From assembly GCF_037038585.1 (NCBI RefSeq), contig NC_092520.1:192056604-192120603 (forward strand): a stretch of DNA of 64,000 nucleotides, given 5' to 3'. The DNA comes from Patagioenas fasciata (taxonomy: Eukaryota; Chordata; Aves; Columbiformes; Columbidae). The position numbers and the translations under genes were made by a program. Shown here one piece after another: positions 1-9,029 of the stretch (position 1 is its first letter; each line of letters starts with the position of its first letter). A model generated the notes under the pieces. The model saw only the letters and a program-made list of their open reading frames with translations. It had not been told where the DNA came from and did not search any database.

Positions 1-162
1 TGACCTGGAGTCCCGCAGCTCCCGCCTCTGGCGCCGCTGACGGGCACCTGCCCGAGCAGGAACCCAAAGCCAGGAGCTGCTCGGCACCCAGCGTGCTGGG
101 GATGCTGCCCGTGCTCCTGGCAGCAGCGCTCACAGCCTGACGCGCAGCCCTTGGCGTTGCAG

Positions 163-272
163 GACTTCCTGCGCAAGATCCCCTCCAAGCTCCTCGTGGC
201 GGAGCTCTACCATGAGTGGATGGCCGCCCTGCAGAAGAGCAGCAGGGAGGAGAGGCTGGCGGGGCTGAAAGA
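163..272 (+). CDS. RhoGAP copy 1, exon 5
   Basis: The exon follows GTTGCAG and precedes GTAAGT. It opens with DFLRKIPSKLL, a RhoGAP core helix carrying a conserved Lys/Arg pair (the Lys is the last codon of exon 4), and ends in phase 2. Confidence 0.85.
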
Positions 273-1688
273 GTAAGTGTGGCCAGCAGCCTGGCTGCTC
301 CGCAGGGACTGGCAGAGCCCGGCACTTGCCTGCAAAGCCACAGCCTGCCTGAAAAAGATGCAGGCGTTGGGGCTGGCTCCTTGTGCAAAGGGACCCTGGC
401 CAGAAGGGCAGGCAGGGAGGGAGGTGGCAATATCTCAGGGAAGGCAGCCCCTCTGCTGTAGAGCCGGCTTGGCCAAGGAGCCTTCCCTGGGGTGGGCTTG
501 GCTGACATCAGCATGGGACACCTGTCTTGACAACACCTACTTCATCTCTGAACGTTGGGTTCCTGTTCCCTCAGGGTGGCCGGCAAGTTACCCGAGGCCA
601 ACCTCCTCCTCCTCAACACCTTGCTGCGGCTGCTGCAGAACATCAGCAGCAACGCCACCGTCACCAAGATGTCAGCCAGCAACCTGGCCATCTGCGTGGG
701 GCCCAACCTCCTCGGCCCGCCAGAGGAGGACACCCTCCCTCTGGACACGCTGGTGCGGGTGACAGCGAAGGTACGTTGCGTTTCCCAGCCCGCTGCAGCC
801 TTCCAGGCCCACGCCAGCTTTGCTCTTCAGAGGTTCCTGGCTGCCTCCTCTCTTCAGCCAATGCTGGCAGGGGAGCTGCTGGGAAGAGCGGCCGCCCAGC
901 TGCAGCTTTCTGTGCGCAAGGCAGCATGAGGGGTGGGAAGGGCCGTTGGAGCCATTTGCAGCCAGCGCATTGGAAACCAATGGGTTACTGTGTGCAGGTC
1001 ACCCAGCTGGTAGAGTTCCTCATTCACCACCGCGAGGAACTCTTTGAGGCCGAGGAGGAGCGGGAGGAGGAGGAAGAGGGGGCTGGGCTCGCCGCTGGAG
1101 GGGCCGAGGAGTCGCCGGCAGCAGGAGCAGGGGCGGAAAGTGCCCAGGTAGGTGAGGTCCACAAACAGCATGAGAGAACGCCTCCCCCCTCAGAAGGTGG
1201 GATTGCCACTGTAGGGACAAGCAAGTTCATCCACCAACCTGCAGCTGTGCACAAGTGCAGAGTGAGGCTGATGCAGGTTGGCCATGACTCTTGGTGTAGT
1301 GATGCCAGCAGAAGTGGCACAGCTGGGCTGAGCAAAGCCATCCAAGGGAGCTGCCTTTTAGAGCTGAGCTGGAAAACAGGCGGGGGTCATCTTCTACGTT
1401 TCCATTGCAGGTGCCTGCAGTCGCTGCAGAAAGCGAAGGCCAGAACAGCTCCTCTGGGCAGAGCAGGTAACATGAGCTAGCTGTGATTTAGAGTAGAATT
1501 GATTCCTGTTTGTCATGGCTTTACCTGCCTAACAATCCTTTTGGATGGAAAGCTTGCCAGGCTCTTCGCGGGAGGGGGGAAATCCTTCCCCCCGGAAGAG
1601 AAAACTCCCCCGCGAAGAGGAGGGCGATGGCCAGCCCTGCAAGCGCCGGAGGAGGCTGGAACCAGAGAGCTCAGGAGCAGGCGACTGA
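163..1688 (+). CDS. RhoGAP-domain protein, TAGAP/ARHGAP20-like, copy 1 (5' part outside window)
   Basis: Five exons are visible: 163-272, 575-770, 998-1147, 1411-1466 and 1553-1688, ending in TGA. All have AG/GT borders and matching phases. They encode the second half of a RhoGAP domain (DFLRKIPSKLL, NLAICVGPNLL), then an acidic stretch and a basic tail. RhoGAP domains stimulate GTP hydrolysis by Rho-family GTPases. The exon with the arginine finger would lie just left of the window. Within the window the protein is identical to copy 2, with no frameshift or stop, so this copy looks intact. The closest family I recognise is TAGAP, with ARHGAP20 next, but the tail is far shorter than in mammalian TAGAP. 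The last exon's acceptor (GGAAAG) has a weak pyrimidine tract and is the least certain border. Confidence 0.8.
575..770 (+). CDS. RhoGAP copy 1, exon 6
   Basis: The exon follows TCCCTCAG and precedes GTACGT. It encodes VAGKLPEANLLLL and NLAICVGPNLL; the conserved Asn of the RhoGAP active site is in the latter. Confidence 0.87.
998..1147 (+). CDS. RhoGAP copy 1, exon 7
   Basis: The exon follows GTGTGCAG and precedes GTAGGT. It holds the last RhoGAP helix (VTQLVEFLIHHREELF), then a Glu-rich run and an Ala/Gly-rich segment. Confidence 0.83.
1411..1466 (+). CDS. RhoGAP copy 1, exon 8
   Basis: The exon follows CATTGCAG and precedes GTAACA. It is a short Ser/Gln/Glu-rich linker (VPAVAAESEGQNSSS) ending in phase 2. 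Without splicing here, the frame would hit TAA at once. Confidence 0.68.
1553..1688 (+). CDS. RhoGAP copy 1, last exon with stop
   Basis: Read from the acceptor GGAAAG, this frame gives a basic tail with PRKRKLP and KRRRR, then TGA. The one base that differs from copy 2 (position 1610) is the third base of a proline codon, which fits this being the coding frame. An alternative acceptor at GCCAG, 8 bases downstream, would give a different frame and a longer Arg/Pro-rich tail. Confidence 0.58.
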
Positions 1689-1900
1689 GCCAAGCCAGGT
1701 GGGGCGAGAAGAGCAAGGAGCCCTGGTGTGTGAAAGAGCCTGCTCTCCCTCTTTCCAATTGTCATGCTGCTCTGAGTCTAGCAAACATCTCTGTGGTGCC
1801 CAGAGATGGCCCCAGAGAGGAAGCATTCACCTTCCCTTGGGAGAAGGCGGATGTCCGGAGGCAAAGAGCACTCCAGGGTTGGCGGTTTTCATTTGGCACT

Positions 1901-2120
1901 TAGAATCCTAGCATCAAAGACGAGTTTGGGTTGGAAGGGGCCTTCCAAGGTCACCTAATCCAAGCCCCCTGCAAGGAACAGGGACGTCTTCAATGAGATC
2001 AGGTTACTCAGAGCCCCGTCCAGCCTGGCCTTGAATGTTTCCAGGGATGGGGCATCTACCACCTCTCTGGGTCGCCTGTGCCGGTATTTCAGCGCGCTCA
2101 TTGTAAAACAGTTCTTCCAC
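1901..2120 (-). mobile_element. CR1 LINE 3'-end fragment
   Basis: The stretch from AGAATCCTAGC through GGTTGGAAGGGGCCTTCC, CTGGCCTTGAATG and CCAGGGATGGGGCATCTACC is the reverse complement of the CR1 3' end typical of birds, so the element lies on the - strand. It sits about 210 bases after the RhoGAP stop and belongs to the duplicated unit. An identical fragment lies at 11938-12157 except for one base seen by eye. Confidence 0.85.
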
Positions 2121-2536
2121 TTGCCTTTGTCTTTGTGCTTGTCTTGGTCTTTGTCTTAGTTCCTCCTTCCTTTACTCTGGTTCGGTTTTACTCTCCGTTC
2201 TTACTGCAGCTGTACCCAGGCCTGGCCCTTGAAGCGTAGATTTGTACGGCAGTTGAGTCAAAAGCCCCTGCGTCCGCTGAAGCCTCCCCGAACTCGCACG
2301 ATCTAAATCACTGATAGCAAAACACCAAAGCCTAGTACCCAGCCCTAAGGAACCCTGCAGAGGAGAACTGTGGATGGGGATTGCCTATCCCAGCAAAGCA
2401 CGAGTTGCTTGTTCTCCTCTCAGCCTTGTACTTAATGCCTGTCTTTTCCCCCCCTCTTTCTCAAGGCAGGTTGAAGAGCTGACGGAGGAAGTTGCCCTCA
2501 TGTTGCCACCCTCACGTCGGCTCGACCCGACGGTCC

Positions 2537-2850
2537 AGAGTTTGTTTGTTTGTTTGTTTGTTTATTAGTTAGTTAGCAAGTTAGTTAGTTAGTTTGTTAG
2601 TTAGTTTGTTTGTTAGTTCGTTACTTAGCAAGTTAGTCAGTTTGTTAGTTAGTTAGTTTGTTAGTTTCTAGTGTAGGTAGCTGTGTACTGAGTGCACTTT
2701 TGTTTCCCATACGGGTTTGCAAGTTTCCAAAATTTTCCCATAGGTTTTTGAGCCAGTAGGGCAAGAGAGTTTGTTTGTTTGTTTGTTTGTTTGTTAGTGA
2801 GTTAGTTAGCAAGTTCGTTATTTTGTTTGTTAGTTAGTTTCTAGTGTAGG
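2537..2850 (+). repeat. GTTT/GTTA tetranucleotide repeats (two tracts)
   Basis: One tract runs at about 2537-2667 and another at about 2768-2840, built of GTTT, GTTA and variants such as GCAA. The roughly 75-base spacer (CTAGTGTAGGTAGCTGTGTA onward) recurs after the second tract, so the whole tract-plus-spacer block is itself duplicated. The first tract is 4 bases longer here than in copy 2. Confidence 0.9.
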
Positions 2851-3240
2851 TAGCTGTGTACTGATTGCACTTTTGTTTCACATACGGGTTTGGAAGTTTC
2901 CAAAATTTTCCCACAGGCTTTTGAGCCGAGAGGGCCACAGAGTTGGTGAGTCAGGTCTGTAGGTAGGTAGGTATATTTGGCTGAACTGCACAAGCTCCCA
3001 ACAAACGTATGGAGAGCACCCCTGCTGTCAACAACGTCTGCGGCTGCACAAGATGAGGGCCCGTCTGAAGGAGCTGCAAGAATCCAATGCCAAGCAAGAA
3101 AACCTGGCGACTGAGTGACTGAGGCAGGATCCAGCTGTGCGAGCCTCACTCCTGCTGAGCAGGGCGTCCGGCGTGGATGTGAGCCCTGGCTGCAGCTGTG
3201 AGGGGACCGTGGCCCCGCGAGCTGCCAAAGGAAGAAGACT

Positions 3241-3267
3241 TGCTGCTGCTGCTGCTGCTGCTGCTGC
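3241..3267 (+). repeat. (TGC)9 trinucleotide tract
   Basis: Nine uninterrupted TGC units lie here, against ten in the second copy (13274-13303). The tract reads as polyglutamine on the - strand, but nothing around it supports a gene, so I treat it as a non-coding microsatellite. Confidence 0.95.
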
Positions 3268-4545
3268 GTCAGGGCACTACTTACCTGTTGTGGTTGTTCT
3301 CTCACTGCACAGTCAAATCCGACGTTCTGCTCACTCAAACAAAGCCCAGTTAAAACAAAGGAATGTATTACTTTAGCCAGTTGCGAGTTACCGATTTCCA
3401 GTTATTCCTCATTTCTACCTCCTCTTCTGTTTGATACATTCCCGAAAGTCTCTGTGACTAAAGATTTAGCAAGTTTCAGAGAGGCTTTAGAATGAACCGC
3501 CTTGATTCTGCCACTTGATCTGTTACAGACTTAACGTTGAACTTGGAGATGTTCATCAATACATTCCCTCCTTTCCACCTGAAATCAATAACAGTAAAAT
3601 AAACCTGAGAACGCCAAGAAGATGCTTCCTGTGCCGCTTTCTTCTGAAATGTAATCAACATCTTAATAAAAGAAAAATTTATCATGGAGTGTTCTATACA
3701 TTACTATGAATAACTAAACATTGTGGTATTCTAACTGGCTATAGTGGTGGTCTTGTTGGTTTTTGTGAATTTCTAAAACTGGGTCTATGAATACGTAAAT
3801 ATAACAGGAAAACTGTGGCTGTTTATCACTACAGAAAAGATGGAGTAAGGGCAGCAAGAAAGGCCCAACGAAGCCTCTGTAAACAGGGAGACGGTCATTA
3901 GCTGGTCTTAATGTAACGGTTTCCATGAGATGGCATTGCAAGAGACCGTGTCCCTTTGTTACTGAATTACAAGACACTTGTTGCATACGCCTGCAGGCTA
4001 GTGCCGCTCTTTTTTCTGCTATTATTAGTAAATAACAGGTCTTGCTGTTGAATACCTGCTTGGAAGCCTTCTAGAGCACCCCAGTCGATTGAGATGAGCT
4101 GCTCCAGCCTCAGGCTCTTACGTCCTGATACCGCTTAGATGTTGCGACTGGAGAAACCTTTGTGACATTGTGAGAATGTGAAGGGTCTTCCTGTGGAGAA
4201 AACTTAAAATTCAGCTCTTCATTTTGAAACTCAAATTTGATAATGCAAAATCCAAGGTATTTAATACCTGTGATTAGGTATGACATCCACTGAGGAATCC
4301 TGAGCTGGGGCTTTGTTTCCTTTTCTCCCCCATTCTTTCTATGTGGACTTCCGAGGGTGACTAGATATGTTTGTGCCACCTTTCCACATTCGTGAACTGA
4401 GACTAGTATTGTTTCCCTATTTTAAGGGTAAATATATAGGATTGATGTTACCTCAGGTAGTAACTGTTTTAGCCTAAAGCCTGACGTGCGTTCGATACCA
4501 AGAGCAGAAACTTCATTTCCGAGGCTCCCGTCACCGCGCTTTGTC

Positions 4546-4628
4546 TTCTACCCGGTTGCACACGCTGCAAAAGGCACATGTTGGGCTGCAAGAATTTCCT
4601 CTAAGGACACAGGTAATAAAAAGGCCAT
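4546..4628 (+). repeat. Internal repeat, member A (partner 5726-5808)
   Basis: Both members share the order GGTTGCACA(C/T)GCTGCA, GGCAC(A/G)TGTTG, GCTGCAAGAATTTCC and CTAAGGACACAGGTAA. They are diverged, so this duplication is older than the 10-kb one. I do not recognise the element. Confidence 0.75.
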
Positions 4629-5309
4629 TCTAAAATGACTCTCACCCGGTTCTTCTTGGCACATTTCCTCCATGCAGTGAAAGGGTGAACCTTGCCATCA
4701 ACCTCTGTGAAGTCACACTCTTCTTTGAGTGGTTGAAACACAGCTCCGGGGCAAGCAGGACCCTCAATCTCTCCTCTGTGGCACTTCCTTCCTTGCCTCC
4801 CTGCCTCCCTTCTAGAAAATGTAACACAGCAGCGTGGGTTTGGATTTTGGGCTTCTCCTGACTTTGCTCCGTAGATTTGGAGCCAGAGAGACAAGAAGAC
4901 TGACCCGAGGAGGCAGAAGGACAGCTTTCTTGTCTCTACCAAGTGTCTAAGGCACCCCAGGAAGAGTGGGAAGTGGGCAGGATGTAACTGCAACCCCCTG
5001 GGTGGCACTCTTCCGATCTGCTCTGTTTCTTGGAGTTTCTCCTCGATGTTTTAGAGGCTGGGGTCTAAAAGACAGTACCAAACACCACCTTTTAGCCAGG
5101 TACTCTGTGAAGAACAAAGTTGGTGTGAAAAAGCTGGAGTTAGGGAAAAAAGACAACGGATGGAGTTCTACGGAAACTCCACCTCTGGACTCTGTCACCA
5201 GGGTGCATCCTCTTTCTTCCTGTCCCGTAACAAGAGAGAGCCTTTCCACCTGCACCACTGCTTGGGCTGGAGGAAACACGACCTCCTCATCCTCATGGCA
5301 GCGGCAACA

Positions 5310-5500
5310 GGAGACGCGCGGCAAGAGCGTGGGACCGACTGTGGATGGCAGGGGTACGGGCGTGAAGCATCCCGGGACACATCCGCACTTTGGGACTTGT
5401 GATCCAAAGCAGCTAGACCAGGCTTCTGGAAAGCAACGTGGCAGAATATGTCCTGGGGGTCCTGGTGCACACCAAGTTGACCAGGAACCAGCAAGGTGAG
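5310..5500 (+). mobile_element. Probable CR1 ORF2 fragment
   Basis: The segment ending GGGGTCCTGGTGCACACCAAG, then TTGACCAGGAACCAGCAAGG, reads GVLVHTKLTRNQQ, like the stretch near the end of the CR1 reverse-transcriptase ORF (GVLVDTKL-RSQQ). It also shares GAAGCATCC(C/T)GGGACAC and ACTTGTGA(T/C)CCAAAGCAGCT with 8460-8600. Only a short scrap remains and no full ORF can be seen. Confidence 0.6.
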
Positions 5501-5725
5501 CTGACTGACACGCAGCATACGCCCTAGCAGCTAAAAAATGCCTTTGCCATAAGCCAGTATTATGTTCTTCCCCTAATACGCTCCACAAATCCAGCCCGGG
5601 CCCTTCAGTAGGTGACCAATATCAAGAAGATAAAGCTCTGTATCCTGTGTACATCCTTTCAAAAGAAGGCATTTTCAATTCTGACCATCTTCGAACACGG
5701 CTTGCTCGTATGACATGACAACTAC

Positions 5726-5808
5726 TTCTACGCAGTTGCACATGCTGCAGAAGGCACGTGTTGAGCTGCAAGAATTTCCGCTAAGGACACAGGTAAGAAA
5801 ATGGCCAT
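5726..5808 (+). repeat. Internal repeat, member B (partner 4546-4628)
   Basis: See the partner entry. Just downstream, 5790-5855 (GGCCATTTGAAGGCATTTCC to CGGGTAGCAAGCAC) is repeated again at about 6073-6132, so the segment is a mosaic of overlapping duplications. Confidence 0.75.
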
Positions 5809-5887
5809 TTGAAGGCATTTCCTGCAGGCTGGAGAGAAAACGGGTAGCAAGCACCGAGGTGATTTCCATATTTAAACGTTTAAATTA

Positions 5888-6077
5888 GTGTTTCTTGAAG
5901 TTTACCAAATGGAGATGGTTAGAGCAAGACACAGTAAAAAAATAAACAAGAACAAAGCGCGTTCCTTAGCCCCAATATTTGCTCTTAACGGCACAAGCTA
6001 CCCAAAATGTGCGGAGAATGCTCCCACTAGGTCTCAGCTATGGGGATACAGGACACAAACCTCCTTGGAGGAAGAGG
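5888..6077 (+). repeat. Internal repeat of about 190 bp (partner 7079-7282)
   Basis: The two copies share CCAAATGGAGATGGTTAGA, GCAAGACACAGTAAAAA (A for G in the partner), AATATTTGCTCTTAACGGCA, GCGGAGAATGCTCCCACT and GACACAAACCTCC. The partner has an extra AACAACAAC-type stretch. The divergence is visible but modest. I do not recognise the family. Confidence 0.85.
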
Positions 6078-7078
6078 TAATAAAATGGGCATTTGAAGGC
6101 ATTTCCTGCAGAAAACGGGTAGCAAGCACTGAGATGAAATCCGTATCTCATGAACACACAAGGAAATGGGTGAGGCATTCGACCCTCCTGAAACGCTGCT
6201 GCTGTATGCCCTTCTTACTGCATTAGAAGGAACGTGTATGCGGAGCTGCATCACACAAGCCAGCTGTGCGCTTTTCCCTGTTTGGTTGGTCAGGTAGTCT
6301 GGAGCGGTGACAGACCTATTACGTGTGAACTGTATCACAATCCCGTCACTTCTCAGCATGACAGTTCTCAGGAGCCACTTGCTTTGAGCCCTATAAAAGC
6401 CAAAATGAACCAAACCTGGAGAAGACATCAAAGCAGAAGTCCTCAAGAACCTCCAAGGTCAACTTAGAGAGGTTTTCATGGAAGATAAGAAACAGTGAGA
6501 CGGAGGCGATGACCGGTCTGTAATGCAGCTTACAGAAATATGATGGTTACATAGAGAAACCTTGTATTCCATGGGCAGTTTTGTTGTATCAAAATGTATT
6601 TACTAGGGAGAGACACGCCTCGTGATAGAATGAAAAGACCTAATGCGAAAGGTGATGTGAAAAAGCGAGATTCTTCATCTTAAACTGTGCTGGTGCTCGA
6701 CAGCACACAAAGAGCGGTCGCTTGCTTGGCGCTTTTAAAATCACGCCAGTGGTAAATGGGTAGGCCACAATGAATTAGCTGCAGTCAGGCGCTTTGCTGT
6801 GGGCACAACCTGTTGCTTTCAGCACGCCGGTTGACCAGACGCTGCCTGTGAAACTCACTCGGGTATTAAATGGAAGGCGGGAGCGATGGGTGGAGCTACG
6901 TATTTGCTGTTTCATGACTGCTTTAAAAATGTCTCTTCACTTTGGCCGATGTCTTGTAGTATTTAGATATGTTATATATTAATACATTTTCTTCAATAAA
7001 AGAGTGTTTCTTTGCAGTAAACAGACATGAGACACATCCTTTCTTCAAAGGTCTAAAGCTTGTTTCACTAAGTCCATT

Positions 7079-7282
7079 GTGTTTTTTGGAACTTGCCAAA
7101 TGGAGATGGTTAGAACAAGACACAGTAAAAAAAATAAACAACAAGAACAACAACATCAAAGCGCGCTCCTTAGCCCCCAATATTTGCTCTTAACGGCACA
7201 AGCTACCCAAAACGTGCGGAGAATGCTCCCACTGGGTCTCAGCTAGGGGGACACAGGACACAAACCTCCCTGGTGCAAGAGG
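7079..7282 (+). repeat. Internal repeat of about 200 bp (partner 5888-6077)
   Basis: This is the direct-orientation partner of 5888-6077, about 1.2 kb downstream. Differences are scattered point changes plus a small CAA-rich insertion. Confidence 0.85.
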
Positions 7283-8449
7283 AAACTACAACCAGGGTGG
7301 GGTTCGGTTCGCTGTGACTTGGGCGTCTGTGTTGGGACTTGGTTTCCACAAAGCCGTTAGAGCGAGTGGGCAGCAAGGGCTTGATGACAGAGCCCCTCCC
7401 TGGGCACGGTTTGGGAATGATCCGAGATTCTGCAGGGGATGTTCTCTGACCTCCGTCTGTCCCCTCAGAAGGGCCAGACTATCCCTAGGTCCTGCGTCAC
7501 ATCTGCTGATCCCTAGGTGCTGGTTTCGTTACGGCATCTGAAACGGCATTAAGCTGCCTGCGTGTAGGAAATCCAACTGAGGCCTCAGTCGATACACTCC
7601 CTTAAGTCTAAAGGTGTCCTAAAAGATGTCTGCTTTAGGACAGTAGGAATAAGTCCTTTCTCCGCTAACTAGAATGGGATCTTGGCAATTCTTTCACATG
7701 CAAAGCTGCAATAGAGCTGTGTAAACTGGGAGGAGCTGAATGCCCGATTTGGTATCTGGTGCTGGAGTGGGTGGCCTCAGCACCTCCGGCTCCTTCTCAA
7801 AAACTACTACTCTATCGTATGTCAAAGGTGGCTAGTGGAGTTCCCAGCCTAGATCTCCAGGATTCAGCTGGCACGTGCCACGGGAAAGAGCGATGTTTTG
7901 TTTGCAGAGCCTCATGGAGCGGGCTGTGGCTGTCCCTGTCCAAATGCGACTCAGGTGCCTTTGGAATATCCAGGGAGAAATGGAAGGGCTTGGAGAGATT
8001 CTTATGAAAAGCTCATGTGCTGTCAGCTGTTGCGTGTCACCAGACCGAGGAAAAACATCTATTTCCTGTAAGCAATCGCTCACGCTGCCATGCCAATGCC
8101 ATATTTCCGTCATACTTCAGGCGACCATGCTCTCTTGTGAAGCTGGAACTTCTGCACACACGCTTTCCTGTCCCTGGTGCAGAATGGTAAGAGAGCATGA
8201 GTGCTCGGGAGGGCTGAGCGGGCGATTGAGGAGGGACAGACAGGGCAGGTGAGGTCGGGGGAGTCGCAGGGTGTGTAAGGGAGAGGTTTGACTTGGCAGC
8301 CCTTACGGTTAGGGGTGCTGTAGTTGAGAGCCTGTGAGTGAGGATTAGGGGCTGGAAAAGAAAGAAGGTTCATTGTGGGTGTCCGTTATCAATCAGCCAG
8401 CCAGGGTGATAGCACTGGTGAGTTCTTGCCTAGGGAATGCGGAGAAATG

Positions 8450-8660
8450 TCTGGCAATGCTAGGGGCATGAAGCATCCTGGGACACGTGCACACAGACTT
8501 GTGACCCAAAGCAGCTTGGCAAAGCTGCTGGCAAAGAGCGTGGCACAAAAGGTCCTGGGCTCCTGGTGGATAGCAAGTTGAGCAGGAGCCAGCGAGGTGG
8601 CCCTGGCCCAAGGCGGCAGCCAGTGGTGCCCTGGGCTGCACGGGGCAAAGCCTTGCCAGC
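8450..8660 (+). mobile_element. Probable CR1 ORF2 fragment upstream of RhoGAP
   Basis: GGGCTCCTGGTGGATAGCAA followed by GTTGAGCAGGAGCCAGCGAG reads GLLVDSKLSRSQR, matching the CR1 ORF2 region also seen at 5310-5500. Upstream it shares GCATGAAGCATCCTGGGACA and the AAGCAGCT block with that segment. It ends about 340 bases before the proposed RhoGAP start codon, so CR1-derived DNA may form part of the promoter or 5' UTR. Confidence 0.6.
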
Positions 8661-8997
8661 AGCTGGAGGGAGGGGACCCTTCCCCTCTGCTCAGCGCTGC
8701 CGAGGCCAGGCCTGAAGTGCTGTGCCCAGGGCTGGGCTCCCAGTGCGCAAGAGACATGGGCATAGTGGGGAGAGCCCCCAGTGCCCCTCCCCCACCACTG
8801 GGCTCAGAATGTTGGGCTCTGTTGACCCGGCGCTGTCCCGGCAACGCTTCTGTGCCAACTCGGAGCGTCAGGGGCAAGAGCGAAGCTCTTGCCCTACAGC
8901 ACTGGGACGGCACTGGGGCGCTGTTTGCCAGGTTTTTCCATCTCCTTGGCCAACACCTTGCGCCCCACAAGCGTGCCCTACTGTTGGTTCCGTGGCG

Positions 8998-9029
8998 ATG
9001 GGCCAGGTGAATTGCTGCCGCGGCTCCAG
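8998..9029 (+). CDS. RhoGAP copy 2, exon 1 (proposed start)
   Basis: ATG lies in GTGGCGATGG and encodes MGQVNCCRGS, ending in phase 2 before GTAGGC. The Gly-2 context fits the myristoylation pattern. An upstream ATG at 8722 or an upstream spliced exon cannot be excluded. Confidence 0.5.

Larger units (their letters stand above)
1..4302. repeat. Tandem duplication unit, 3' part of the preceding copy
   Basis: This is the counterpart of 10038-14338. It starts inside the intron after RhoGAP exon 4 and runs to the head-to-tail junction at 4302/4303. The only coding difference I found in the RhoGAP gene is C at 1610 versus T at 11647, which leaves a proline codon unchanged. The first part of this unit lies left of the window. 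Confidence 0.93.
1689..4302. other. 3' flank of RhoGAP copy 1: repeats, possible exon-like remnants
   Basis: This stretch holds the CR1 fragment, two GTTT/GTTA tracts and a (TGC)9 tract. It also has two exon-like islands, at about 2470-2539 (after a good acceptor, VEELTEEVA) and 3033-3119 (LHKMRARLKELQESNA, then TGA). I did not find a convincing complete gene. The RhoGAP 3' UTR and poly(A) site probably fall here, but I cannot place them; AATAAA hexamers occur near 3600 and 3664. Confidence 0.5.
4303..8997. other. Upstream part of the duplication unit: no gene recognised
   Basis: This 4.7-kb stretch between the duplication junction and the proposed RhoGAP start contains internal repeats (see separate entries) and CR1 ORF2 scraps. 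Open frames are short and of no recognisable family. The last 500 bases become GC-rich and probably hold the RhoGAP promoter and 5' UTR, but I see no clear TATA box. Confidence 0.5.

Noticed and set aside
527..1480. Open frame of 317 codons on the + strand (repeated at 10564-11517)
   Set aside because: It reads through introns and is out of frame with RhoGAP exon 6. Only the part at exon 7 is in the true frame.
2537..2850. Regular short repeats that could suggest a CRISPR array
   Set aside because: They are GTTT/GTTA microsatellite tracts without spacers, in a vertebrate genome.
2841..3338. Polyglutamine-containing open frame on the - strand (repeated at 12874-13374)
   Set aside because: The glutamines come from the (TGC)n microsatellite. 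The rest has no known domain or splice support.
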